Source: Verrucomicrobiota bacterium
GTDB lineage: Bacteria; Verrucomicrobiota; Verrucomicrobiia; Chthoniobacterales; UBA10450
Length of the DNA stretch: 64,000 bases
Assembly (NCBI GenBank): GCA_003218375.1
Contig: QHNH01000017.1
Location: forward strand, 136,390-200,389
Direction of reading: 5' to 3'
Shown: positions 1 to 8,494 of the stretch, piece by piece
Layout of the letters: every line of letters begins with the position of its first letter
Numbering within the stretch: position 1 is the first letter of the stretch
Translations under genes and position numbers: made by a program
Notes under the pieces: model-generated
Told to the model about the DNA's origin: nothing
The model's input: the letters and a program-made list of their open reading frames with translations, nothing else
The model's database searches: none

Positions 1-3000
1 GATCCGCTCCAGCCGGGTCTCTACGACGATCTCGTTCACACCATGACCGATGGCCGCGCCCGCAGTTCGGGAGCTCCATACACCGTCATGATGGAATACA
101 ACGGCCGCAACCAGGTGATCGCGGTGCATTATCCACCTACCCCCGGAAGCTCGACGGATCCTCACGTTTCCTATGAGTACGCCGATGGTTACGGAAACTG
201 CACCGCAATCACCAATGAATTGGGGCAACGCAGTGAATACACCTACGATTCCTACCGTCGCTGCATCTCCTACACCGAGCCGCTGAACGCACCGGATTGG
301 GAGGGCGGTTCCACCGTGGCTTCGCGAACGTGGAATTGGATCTACGATCGCTGGATTGATGGAATCGGCCCGCGCGACGCCTCCGCCCACACCAAGAATG
401 AATGGCGCATCCAGATCGAGCCCGCCTTCAACGGCGCCTGCGACCGCCGCATGACCGCCCGCGCCCACGACGTCAATAATCGCCTCGTTATTGAATCAAC
501 CGGCTGGATCCAACCCTGCAATCAGCCGATCGGCAATTGGTATTTCGGTCCCGATGGCGAGAACCATTACTTCACCTACAACGAGAACGGCCAGAAGAAT
601 AGCTATACCGATCCCCTGGGCCGCGTGACCACCTACGAGTACGATCTGCGCAACCGGCTTTGGAAAACGAACGAGACGGTTAACACAGTCCCGCGCACGA
701 CCGAGACGCTCTACGACGTGACCAGCAACAAGACCCTCGTCACTTTTCCGGATAGTCGGACGCAGCAGTGGCGGGATTACGATTCATTCGGCCAAGCCTG
801 GACGTTTATTGACGAACGCAATAACCCGACGAACCTGACTTACATCTGGGGGCCGATGAAGAAGCTCTACACCGTCACCACCCACCGGACCCGGGATGAC
901 GGAACGATGGAAGATCAGCCGACGACTTTCAGCTACGACCTCATGGGTAAGCCGATCGACGTTGAATTTCCGGATCACAGCCACGAAACAACGACGTACT
1001 ATTGCAAAGTCGGCCTCACTTCTTATTTTTGCGACCAGCCGCATAGTTGGACTACACGAAAAGGTCAGCAGAAAATCATGACCTACGATGCGCGGGGCCG
1101 CGAGATTTCGCACACTTGGAGTGACGACACGCCGGGCATCACCCGCACCTGGGATGATGCGAATCGCCTGACCGTTATTTCGAATTCCGTGTCGACGGTC
1201 GACTTCGGCTACGACTCCGCGGGCCAGCCTTTGTGGGAAGGGAATACCATCGCCGGCTCCGGCAATTACACCCACATCAATTATCTCCGTTATCCCAATG
1301 GGTCGGTCTCCTACATGCAATATCCAAACAACCTCTGGGTGCACCACAATTACACGGCCCGCGGGCAGCTCAAAAACGTGCTCGATTGGAATTACGGTTA
1401 TTGGAAGCCCACGCTAACCTACTATTATCTGTATGACGGGAAGGTAAGCTGGCAGGATTACGTCAACGGCGTGCAGACGAGCTTTCATTACGATGGACGG
1501 GGAATGATCGACTGGCTCCATCATCATCGGGTGTCGCCCTACCAGAACCTGGCCTGGCGCGAATATACACGGGACGAGCGGGACCGGATCATTTCGTGGC
1601 AGGCGGGCAGCGACAATAGCGTGAACCCGATGCAGGACGGTCGCGGGCACCGGTTCGCCTACGACGCCGAAGGGCAATTGACCGATGCCTGGTATGGCCC
1701 CTACGACCCGGCGAACTCGACGGACGGGACGGTACGGGAAGATCATTTCAGCTACGACGCGCTGGGGAACCGGCGCGCGTCGAACTGGCAAGGCTGGGAC
1801 AGCGCGATCAATTACCTGCGCAAGGACACGGGCTTGAACCAATACCGGAGCTGGCAACCCTACTCGCCGATTATCAATTACGATGACGACTTTGGCCCGC
1901 CGTGGGGGAGCCCGGGCGCGGCCAATGGAGTGGTAATGCAGGACGGCAATATCACCGCGAGCTATAACGCGTTGAACCAGCCGAGGGCGATCTGGACCGC
2001 GAGTTACGGGAGCAATTACCTGTGGTACGGCTATGATCCTTTGGGCCGGTGCGTGAAGCAATGGTTAGGGCCGGGGGATGGGTCCGCCCCGGGGTTCATC
2101 CGCTACAGTTATTACGACGGCTGGAACCTGATCGAAGATGGATCGAGCCCGTGGAACCCGGAGCACTTCTACGTGCACGGGGCGCGGGTGGATGAGATCG
2201 TGGCGAGTTACACCTGGGGAGAGCCCAGCTACCACCATTACGATGCCAACGGCAATTGCATGACCCTGACCAATGCCGCCGGAAACATCACCGAACAATA
2301 TTACTACGACGCATTCGGCAAGCCGTACCTGTTTGACGGCGCGGGGAACTGGCTTGCATCGTCACCCTCCGGAAACCGCTTCTTGTTCATAGGGCGAGAG
2401 TATTTGAGCGACTTGAAGCTCTACGATTATCGGAACCGTCTGTATAACCCGCAAATGGGCCGCTTCCTCCAGCCCGACCCGAAAGAGTTCGCCGCCGGTG
2501 ACTATAACTTGTACCGTTATTGCCACAACGATCCGGTGAATCGCTCGGATCCGATGGGCTTGTGGCCCACGCCAATCCACGACCAAATTTACGAAACCGC
2601 ACTCAAAAACACGCTTTCTCCCGACGAGCTTAAGACTATTAAGAATGAAAGTGCAAAGCAGGACGGGATAGGACATCAAACTGCGGCAGAGGCCTACAAA
2701 CACGCAATGCGTAGCCCTGGACAATCCGTTGACGCCGCTCGCCGTGCTACACAAAACTATATTGCTAACAATCTGAAAAAGGCGATCCAGCAACAGAAGG
2801 ATGGGCACAGAGAATCCGCGCTCAAAGCGTTGGCGAAAGGGATGCACGCTATATCGGATAGTACGTCCCCAGCACATGAGGGGTATCAAGTATGGAATGG
2901 CTTGCCTAATCCTTTAACGGAATCACCGGAGAGTGTTGCGGCTAACCTCGCCAGTATGGCAAACCATGCGAAGCAAGAATCCGCAATCAGCCCCACGAAA

Positions 3001-3066
3001 CTCAATGAAACAAGCTCGCTCATTCGCGATTACTATCAAGCGTTTGAGTCAGGAGTAGCGCATTAG
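1..3066 (+). CDS. RHS-repeat polymorphic toxin, 5' end outside the window
   Basis: The reading frame is open to the left edge, so this is the 3' part of a larger gene. Most of it is tandem YD/RHS repeats (YDALGNRR, YDPLGR, YDANGN) that in this family build a hollow beta-cocoon around the toxin. The RHS-associated core ends near base 2562 with GRFLQPDP, YRYCHNDP and DPMGL, the autoproteolysis-type boundary. After it comes a variable domain of 167 residues (2563-3063) that begins with Trp and contains an H-x3-D-x3-P-x-H motif at 2845-2877, as in zinc phospholipase C/P1 nuclease enzymes. It is likely an exported antibacterial or contact-dependent toxin. The family call is firm. The toxin activity is inferred from the motif. 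A small membrane-protein gene follows after 6 bp. Confidence 0.93.
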   Translation, partial: DPLQPGLYDDLVHTMTDGRARSSGAPYTVMMEYNGRNQVIAVHYPPTPGSSTDPHVSYEYADGYGNCTAITNELGQRSEYTYDSYRRCISYTEPLNAPDWEGGSTVASRTWNWIYDRWIDGIGPRDASAHTKNEWRIQIEPAFNGACDRRMTARAHDVNNRLVIESTGWIQPCNQPIGNWYFGPDGENHYFTYNENGQKNSYTDPLGRVTTYEYDLRNRLWKTNETVNTVPRTTETLYDVTSNKTLVTFPDSRTQQWRDYDSFGQAWTFIDERNNPTNLTYIWGPMKKLYTVTTHRTRDDGTMEDQPTTFSYDLMGKPIDVEFPDHSHETTTYYCKVGLTSYFCDQPHSWTTRKGQQKIMTYDARGREISHTWSDDTPGITRTWDDANRLTVISNSVSTVDFGYDSAGQPLWEGNTIAGSGNYTHINYLRYPNGSVSYMQYPNNLWVHHNYTARGQLKNVLDWNYGYWKPTLTYYYLYDGKVSWQDYVNGVQTSFHYDGRGMIDWLHHHRVSPYQNLAWREYTRDERDRIISWQAGSDNSVNPMQDGRGHRFAYDAEGQLTDAWYGPYDPANSTDGTVREDHFSYDALGNRRASNWQGWDSAINYLRKDTGLNQYRSWQPYSPIINYDDDFGPPWGSPGAANGVVMQDGNITASYNALNQPRAIWTASYGSNYLWYGYDPLGRCVKQWLGPGDGSAPGFIRYSYYDGWNLIEDGSSPWNPEHFYVHGARVDEIVASYTWGEPSYHHYDANGNCMTLTNAAGNITEQYYYDAFGKPYLFDGAGNWLASSPSGNRFLFIGREYLSDLKLYDYRNRLYNPQMGRFLQPDPKEFAAGDYNLYRYCHNDPVNRSDPMGLWPTPIHDQIYETALKNTLSPDELKTIKNESAKQDGIGHQTAAEAYKHAMRSPGQSVDAARRATQNYIANNLKKAIQQQKDGHRESALKALAKGMHAISDSTSPAHEGYQVWNGLPNPLTESPESVAANLASMANHAKQESAISPTKLNETSSLIRDYYQAFESGVAH

Positions 3067-3072
3067 AGGACG

Positions 3073-3405
3073 ATGCAAATCGCAAAATTTATTATTCGTG
3101 TCGCTCTTATTGTTCTCGGTGTCGCGCTGTTATTCGCTTTGCTTTGGACTATAGCTGTGCCGAATGATTACGGGGATATGCATATCGCCATAAGAACATT
3201 CTTCCTATTGATAGCCATACCTTATCACGTCTTGCTCGTTGCATTCCGTATGGACAGTTTTCATAGTGGTCGAACTGCAGCTATGATCTTGACAGTAGTA
3301 ACTATTGAGATAGGTATCTTTGCTGCGGTACGAACGCTTGGCAAGAGTGCTCTCAGAAAGAAATCAAAGAGAGAAGGAGAAAAACAGAGAAGAGGTCAGT
3401 CTTGA
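3073..3405 (+). CDS. small membrane protein, candidate immunity protein to the RHS toxin
   Basis: A protein of 110 residues with about three hydrophobic segments (roughly residues 8-28, 40-58 and 68-88) and a strongly basic tail (KKSKREGEKQRR). I recognise no family. Its start lies six bases after the RHS stop codon, preceded by a purine-rich AGAGGA that could serve as ribosome binding site. In RHS loci the gene directly after the variable toxin tip is usually the cognate immunity gene. A membrane-located protector would fit a toxin attacking phospholipid or acting at the inner membrane. Function is inferred only from position; it could also be an unrelated small membrane protein. Confidence 0.6.
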   Translation: MQIAKFIIRVALIVLGVALLFALLWTIAVPNDYGDMHIAIRTFFLLIAIPYHVLLVAFRMDSFHSGRTAAMILTVVTIEIGIFAAVRTLGKSALRKKSKREGEKQRRGQS

Positions 3406-3430
3406 ATCGCCGCAAATTTCCTCGACGTGA

Positions 3431-3548
3431 GGGAAGATCATTTCAGCTACGACGCGCTGGGGAACCGGCGCGCGTCGAACTGGCAAGGCTGGGACGGCGC
3501 GATCAATTACCTGCGCAAGGACACGGGCTTGAACCAATACCGGAGCTG
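3431..3548 (+). pseudogene. orphan duplicate of an RHS core segment
   Basis: This 118-bp stretch repeats bases 1736-1853 of the RHS gene with a single difference (A at 1801, G at 3496). The copied part encodes the YDALGNRR-type repeat. After it the sequence diverges abruptly and a TGA follows. Such displaced core pieces behind an RHS gene are known from other RHS loci, where they are left by exchange of toxin-immunity tips. It is not expressed as a separate protein. Confidence 0.85.
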
Positions 3549-4063
3549 ATATGAGGCAACCAACGCAGGCTTTGGGCCAGCGATGCGTTAAGAATAGACC
3601 CGAGTGCCGGCTTCTTGAGCTGTGCCGGGCGTGGTGACCGTGCGAAGCTCTTATCAACCAGGCGTTGCAACCAAAGGTCCACCCACTCCATCGGCTGTCC
3701 TCGTCAACCACGCTTCCCGCTCAAGGCCTCTTTCAGCCACGGGATAACTACGAAGCGAGTCAGCAACGTGACCGGCACCCGCTATGTGCCGGAAGATTGC
3801 ACGGGAGCCGCCAGCAGTCACAGGCCCAGGCAATGTGGGCGGAGTGGGCAGATCGGCGCCGGCACCGGCGCGCTCCAATCGGATGAGCGCGGCAGGCCGA
3901 CGCCTCGACGCAGCGAGGCGGGTTCTGAAGAGGGGGCAGAAGAAAACGCCCAACGCCCAACATCGAACGCCAAATGTCGAATAAGAAAGGCACGGAATAA
4001 AATCTTGCGTCGGGGCGGGAAGTTTTTTTTACTGACGAGAGCAACCAAACCGAGGGAAAAACT
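3549..4063. other. gene-free stretch downstream of the RHS locus
   Basis: No convincing gene on either strand: several overlapping open frames exist but none has family features. The stretch looks like a mosaic of debris. Bases about 3946-3983 contain an AACGCCCAACATCGAACG-type low-complexity motif resembling other text-like intergenic repeats in this window. The last part is the untranslated leader of the following Cys-rich protein gene, with a run of eight T at about 4023-4030. Confidence 0.5.
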
Positions 4064-4414
4064 ATGTGGCCACCAAAATTCAGTGATTGCATCGATGCTT
4101 GTAATGTGGCGCGGCGGCGCTGTGAACGGGTGGTCACGGCGGGGCTGGCCCAGCCGGATGTCAATACGGTCGCGTCGGTGATCGTGACGGCGCGGGATTG
4201 CGCGCGGATCGCGACCCTGACGAGCCAGATGCTGGAGCGCGGTTCGAAGTACGCCTATCCGCTTTGCGAGGTATGCGCGCGCGCCTGTGAGGAGCTGGCC
4301 AAGGCGCTCGACAAGCATTCGAAGATCGAGGCGTTCTCGCGTTGTGCCGAGGCGTGTCGCAAGTGCGCGCAGGAATGCAGCAAGCTGGCGAAGGCGAAGA
4401 AACCCGCCCGCTAG
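4064..4414 (+). CDS. Cys-rich four-helix-bundle copper-binding-type protein (DUF326/Csp-like)
   Basis: A protein of 116 residues with 11 cysteines arranged mostly as C-x3-C and C-x2-C pairs on predicted helices (SDCIDAC, CEVCARAC, CAEACRKCAQEC). This matches the DUF326 / Csp copper-storage family, which forms a four-helix bundle with thiols lining the core and binds Cu(I). There is no signal peptide, so a cytosolic (Csp3-like) role is likely. It stands alone, with no copper exporter beside it. The start is the ATG after GAGGGAAAAACT. The stop codon lies inside a perfect GC hairpin. Metal identity is inferred from the family. Confidence 0.85.
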   Translation: MWPPKFSDCIDACNVARRRCERVVTAGLAQPDVNTVASVIVTARDCARIATLTSQMLERGSKYAYPLCEVCARACEELAKALDKHSKIEAFSRCAEACRKCAQECSKLAKAKKPAR

Positions 4415-4420
4415 GGCGGG
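4403..4420 (+). terminator. GC hairpin across the stop codon
   Basis: CCCGCCC, loop GCTA, GGGCGGG: a perfect seven-pair stem spanning the TAG stop of the Cys-rich protein gene. No T-run follows, so intrinsic termination is uncertain; it may instead protect the mRNA 3' end. Confidence 0.4.
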
Positions 4421-4554
4421 AAGCTCCAAATCCCAAGCACCAAGCTCCAAAGAAACTCCAAACATCCAAGCTCCAACGAGTGGGCGAGAGAATTCCGCTT
4501 TGGTGTTTGGTGCTTGATGTTTCTCTGGAGCTTGGTGCTTGGAGCTTGGAGCTT
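4421..4554. repeat. long imperfect intergenic palindrome (AAGCTCCAA family)
   Basis: The left arm (4421-4478) is made of AAGCTCCAA / AAGCACCAA words. The right arm (about 4498-4554) is its approximate reverse complement (CTTGGTGCTTGGAGCTT), about 45 of 57 positions matching by eye, with a ~20-base spacer. It fills the whole gap between the Cys-rich protein gene and the rmlD homologue. As RNA it would fold into one long hairpin. Confidence 0.8.
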
Positions 4555-4576
4555 CGAAAGCTTAGGGTAGCTGACC

Positions 4577-5452
4577 ATGAAGCGCGTTGTTATCGTCGGT
4601 TCCGGCGGTCGGCTGGGCGCGGCGCTGGGGCGCGAATACTCGAACCAGTTCGACATCGTTGGGTTCAATCATGCGCAACTCGATCTCGGTACGGCCGAGC
4701 AGATGCGGGCGACGTTGGGCGGGTTGGAGTTCGAGGCGCTGATCAACACGGCGGCGCAAACGAATGTGGACCGGTGCGAAACGCATCAGGAAGAAGCGTT
4801 CGCAATTAACGGCGAAGCGCCGGGTGTGCTCGCGGAAATCTGCGCCCGGAAAGAGGCGCGGTTCATTCACATCAGCACGGATTATGTTTTCGACGGCGAG
4901 AAGCGCGCGCCCTACACGGAAGAGGACGAAGCGCGGCCGATCAGCGTTTACGGCGCATCGAAGCGGGCAGGGGAACGGCGCGCGCTGGAGGCGAACGAGC
5001 GGGCGCTGATTGTCCGCGTCTCGTGGGTCTTCGGGCCGGACCGGCCGAGCTTCATCGATTGGGCGCTGAACCAGGCGCGCGAGCACGAAGAGGTGAGCGC
5101 GATCGCCGACAAGTGGGCGACGCCGACTTACACGCTCGACCTGGCAGGTCTTTTGCAGCCGTTCATCGCAAATGGACAGGCGTAGGGATTGTTGCACCTC
5201 GCGAATACCGGCGGATGCAGCTGGCGGGAGTACGCGCAATGGGCACTTGATTGCTGCCGCGCGGAAGGCATTCCGATGAAGGCACGGAAGATTGGCGCGT
5301 CGTCGCTCGCGGAAATGAAGAGCTTCATCGCGAGACGGCCGGTTTACAGCGTGCTCTCGAGCGCGAAATACGAGGCGTTGACTGGACGGGCGCCGCGTCC
5401 CTGGCAAGAAGCGGTTTCAGATTTCGTGCGCGATTTCGTGGCGAAACGTTAG
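4577..5452 (+). pseudogene. rmlD: dTDP-4-dehydrorhamnose reductase homologue interrupted by one in-frame TAG
   Basis: SDR-fold protein: nucleotide-binding GSGGRLG near the N-terminus, STDYVFDG, and the catalytic YGASK (Y-x3-K), all typical of RmlD/RfbD, which makes dTDP-L-rhamnose for surface polysaccharide. Codon 203 (5183-5185) is TAG. Directly after it, in the same frame, the family's C-terminal part continues (GLLHLANTGGCSW ... to 5452). Read through, the product would be 291 residues, the normal length. One C-to-T change from CAG (Gln) would explain it. No other rml genes are nearby. It is either a recent pseudogene, a readthrough codon, or a sequence error; the 202-residue product would lack part of the substrate domain. 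Confidence 0.85.
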
Positions 5453-5462
5453 CGGAGCTTTC

Positions 5463-5525
5463 GGCTTCCGCGGCGCGAATGGTTCGACCGGCATCGCGGT
5501 GATGGAAGTGTACGGGCTGAATTAG
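5463..5525 (+). pseudogene. decayed 3' end of the C-terminal surface module
   Basis: In frame, these 63 bases read GFRGANGSTGIAVMEVYGLN and stop, matching the last ~20 residues (RGVNNTTGIAVVEVYALN) of the module that ends six secreted proteins in this window. Nothing upstream in this frame belongs to such a protein; the broken rmlD ends eleven bases before. It is a remnant of a lost family member. Confidence 0.75.
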
Positions 5526-5531
5526 CGCTCT

Positions 5532-5645
5532 TCTGTAGCCGTCGCCCTGTGGGCGACGCCGATTGACCCGGCGACGTCATCGCCGCGCTTCGCACCCGCC
5601 TTCGCCTAGGCTTCGGCGTGGCAGGCAGCGAAGCGGCTACAGAAG
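5532..5645. repeat. intergenic palindromic repeat, TCTGTAGCCG family
   Basis: Begins TCTGTAGCCG and ends CGGCTACAGAAG, with an internal hairpin CGTCGCCCTGTGGGCGACG and a second inverted pair (CGCCTTCGCCTAGGCTTCGGCG). Related elements lie at 28177-28257, 49568-49648 and 53966-54070. All are intergenic. Confidence 0.85.
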
Positions 5646-5707
5646 CACCTTTGCGCCTGCCCTGATTCAACGTAATAACTAACAGGCGTTTTGCGGCGCG
5701 CCGGAAC

Positions 5708-8269
5708 ATGAAACAGGTTTCTTCGAGCGGATTTTTTCAGGTGAAGGTGGCGGCGAGTTTCGCTTTGTTCTTCGCGGGCGCGTTGCTGGCAATGATGGCA
5801 TGGTCGTCCGCCGCCGGGCCAAAACTGACCGGAATCGCGGCGAAGATCGCGCCGGAAGTTTTGGCGCAAACAGCCCAGGGCGGCAGCGCTTCCATTATAA
5901 TCCTGCTCGCCGATCAGGCGAACGTGAGCGCGGCCCATGAAATGAAAGACCAGGATGCGCGCGGCTGGTTTGTTTACAACACCCTGACGCAACACGCGGC
6001 CCGCACTCAGGCTGCGCTCCGCGCGGAACTCGAAGCGCGTGGCGTAAGTTATCAATCTTTTTGGGCGGCGAACATGATCGTCGCCACGGCGGATCGCGCG
6101 TTGCTCGAATCGCTGGCCGCGCGCGAGGACGTGGCGCGGATCGATTCGAACAACGCCGTGCGCTGGATCGAGCCGCCGGAGCTGACGAATTTCAGCGTGG
6201 CCCCGAACAGTCCGAGCGCGCCGAACACGGCCGAATGGGGTGTGCAAAATGTGAACGCTCCGTCGGTCTGGGCCCTGGGGTTCACCGGGCAGGGGATGGT
6301 GATTGGCGATCAGGATACCGGCGAACGCTGGACCCACAACGCGCTGAAGCCGCGGTATCGCGGCTGGGACGGCACCACCGCCGATCACAATTTTAACTGG
6401 CACGATGCGATCCACACGGGTGGCGGCGTCTGCGGGCCGGACACCGTCGCGCCTTGCGACGACAGCGGTCACGGCACGCACACGGCCGGGACGACTGTGG
6501 GTGACGACGGCGCCGGGAACCAGATCGGCGTCGCGCCCGGCGCGAAATGGATCGGCTGCCGAAACATGGACCAGGGTAATGGGACGCCGGCGCGTTACAC
6601 GGAGTGTTTCCAGTTCATGATGGCGCCGACGGACCTGAACGGGAACAACGCCGATCCGACCTTGCGCGCACACGTGCTCAACAATTCGTGGGGATGTCCG
6701 GCGAGCGAGGGTTGCACAACGCGCGCGGAGTTGGAGACGATTATCAACAACACGGAGGCCGCGGGCATTTTCGTTGTCGTTTCGGCCGGCAACTCGGGCT
6801 CCGGTTGCTCATCGGTGAGCGATGTACCGGCGATTTACAGCGCCTCGTTTTCCGTCGGCGCGTACGACATCAACAACACCCTGGCCGGCTTCAGCAGCCG
6901 CGGACCGAGCACCTACTATACGCCAAATCTGCTCAAGCCCAATATCTCCGCTCCCGGGGTGAATGTGCGCTCGAGCTATTATTCGGGGGACACGACTTAT
7001 GCTAACCTGAGCGGTACTTCGATGTCCGGCCCGCACGTGGCGGGTGTCGTCGCGCTGGTCTGGTCTGCCCGTCCGCAATTGGTGCGCGACATCGCCGCGA
7101 CCAAATCACTTCTCCAGAGCACGGCGAACCCTTCGGTAACGGTGACGCCGCCCCAGCTTTGCGGTGGAACGTTATCTACGACCGACATCCCGAACAACTC
7201 TTTCGGCTACGGCCGGGTCGATGCGCTCGCGGCGGTGAATGCCTCGGGTTCACCGACGCCAACACCTACAGCCTCACCGACACCGACCGCGACCGCCACA
7301 GCTACAGCGACAGCTACAGCAACAGCAACGGCGACTCCTACTGCCACGGCCACAGCGACACCGACTGCCACGGCCACAGCGACACCGACTGCCACCGCCA
7401 CGGCAACCCCAACTGCAACCGCGACTGCGAGTCCTACTGCAACCGCTACGACTACACCTACCGCGACACCTACCGCCAGTCCGACACCTAGTCCTTCCAC
7501 CGTCCTCGGGAATGTCTCGTCGCGCCTTCGCGTCGAAACCGGCGACAACATCCTGATCGGCGGCTTCATCGTTACCGGAACGCAGGATAAGAAGGTCGTG
7601 GTGCGGGCTCTGGGTCCGTCGTTGAATTTGCCGGGCAAACTGGCGAATCCGACGCTGGAGCTGCGCGATTCCGCCGGCGGCCTGGTGCAGGTGAACGATG
7701 ATTGGTCAACGTCGCCGAACCGTCAGGCGATCATCGACAGCGGCCTCGCGCCCAGCAACGACCTCGAGTCAGCGATCATTGCCACGTTGTCGGCAAACGG
7801 AAAGGCCTACACCGCGATCGTGCGCGGAGTTGGCGGCACCACCGGAACCGGAGTCGTGGAGGTTTACGACATCGATCGCTCCGTCGATTCGAAGCTGGCG
7901 AATATTTCGACACGCGGGTTTGTCCAGACCGGCGACACCATCCTGATCGCGGGAACGATTGTCGTGGGCCAGGCATCGCAGAAAGTCATCGTCCGCGCGA
8001 TTGGCCCGTCCTTGAACATTGCCGGTAAACTGGCGGATCCGATACTGGAGTTGCGAGACGCCAATGGAGCGTTGATTCGGGCTGACGATAACTGGCGCAC
8101 TGGCGGCCAGGAGACTGAGATCATGCAATCGGGAGTGGCGCCGACGAACGACCTGGAGTCCGCGTTGATCGAAACACTTCCAGCGAACAACGCCGCCTAC
8201 ACCGCGATCGTCCGCGGCATAAATAACACGACCGGCATCGCGGTGGTGGAAGTTTACGCGCTGAATTGA
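5708..8269 (+). CDS. secreted subtilisin-like serine protease (S8) with tandem C-terminal modules
   Basis: 853 residues. A hydrophobic signal segment at about residues 13-37 is followed by an I9-like propeptide (about 45-150). The S8 catalytic domain has Asp203 (DQDTGE), His255 (SGHGTH) and Ser438 (GTSMSGPH). A long Thr/Ala/Pro linker (about residues 515-597) encoded by near-repetitive DNA then leads to two copies of the ~125-residue module (599-727 and 728-853) ending VVEVYALN. The triad is complete, so it is probably an active extracellular or cell-surface protease. The module pair is shared with five other proteins downstream and may hold the enzyme at the surface or help its export. It could process those neighbours, but nothing in the sequence shows that. 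Confidence 0.93.
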   Translation: MKQVSSSGFFQVKVAASFALFFAGALLAMMAWSSAAGPKLTGIAAKIAPEVLAQTAQGGSASIIILLADQANVSAAHEMKDQDARGWFVYNTLTQHAARTQAALRAELEARGVSYQSFWAANMIVATADRALLESLAAREDVARIDSNNAVRWIEPPELTNFSVAPNSPSAPNTAEWGVQNVNAPSVWALGFTGQGMVIGDQDTGERWTHNALKPRYRGWDGTTADHNFNWHDAIHTGGGVCGPDTVAPCDDSGHGTHTAGTTVGDDGAGNQIGVAPGAKWIGCRNMDQGNGTPARYTECFQFMMAPTDLNGNNADPTLRAHVLNNSWGCPASEGCTTRAELETIINNTEAAGIFVVVSAGNSGSGCSSVSDVPAIYSASFSVGAYDINNTLAGFSSRGPSTYYTPNLLKPNISAPGVNVRSSYYSGDTTYANLSGTSMSGPHVAGVVALVWSARPQLVRDIAATKSLLQSTANPSVTVTPPQLCGGTLSTTDIPNNSFGYGRVDALAAVNASGSPTPTPTASPTPTATATATATATATATATPTATATATPTATATATPTATATATPTATATASPTATATTTPTATPTASPTPSPSTVLGNVSSRLRVETGDNILIGGFIVTGTQDKKVVVRALGPSLNLPGKLANPTLELRDSAGGLVQVNDDWSTSPNRQAIIDSGLAPSNDLESAIIATLSANGKAYTAIVRGVGGTTGTGVVEVYDIDRSVDSKLANISTRGFVQTGDTILIAGTIVVGQASQKVIVRAIGPSLNIAGKLADPILELRDANGALIRADDNWRTGGQETEIMQSGVAPTNDLESALIETLPANNAAYTAIVRGINNTTGIAVVEVYALN

Positions 8270-8274
8270 AGAAT

Positions 8275-8330
8275 GGAGGGACGCCCGCTGGGCGTCCTCG
8301 GAATATGGGACGGACAGCGCCCGTCCCTCC
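8275..8330. repeat. intergenic palindromic repeat, GGAGGGACG family
   Basis: Starts GGAGGGACGCCCGCTGGGCGTCC and ends GACGGACAGCGCCCGTCCCTCC; each half is itself a hairpin and the whole is an inverted repeat. It lies five bases after the protease stop codon and may act as an mRNA 3' structure. Relatives are at 60851-60934 and, as a half copy, 38742-38766. Confidence 0.8.
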
Positions 8331-8340
8331 ATGGCCCGCA

Positions 8341-8382
8341 ATTCTGCGCGGCGTGAACAACACGACGGGCATTGCCGTCGTC
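8341..8382 (+). pseudogene. 42-bp fragment of the C-terminal surface module
   Basis: Reads ILRGVNNTTGIAVV in one frame and is almost identical at DNA level to the 3' ends of the genes ending at 17576 and 20180 (GGCGTGAACAACACGAC). It then turns into unrelated sequence. It is an isolated remnant between the protease and the kinase genes, not part of a coding gene. Confidence 0.7.
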
Positions 8383-8494
8383 TGTTTTCCGGCCAAACCC
8401 GGCTGGGCCGTGAGCTGGCGCGAATCTATCGCTTTAATTTTTTCTGCCCTTTTTGCTCTCGTATTTCGCATTGGAGAGCGGATGATTTCGTTCG

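Noticed and set aside
3615..4181. 188-codon open frame downstream of the RHS locus
   Set aside because: It runs through the leader and start of the Cys-rich protein gene in another frame and has no domain.
5606..6673. 355-codon open frame on the - strand
   Set aside because: It overlaps the protease gene whose catalytic residues are intact on the + strand, and reads through an intergenic repeat.
7245..7500. Possible CRISPR or minisatellite
   Set aside because: The repetition follows codons for a Thr/Ala/Pro linker; there are no equal spacers.
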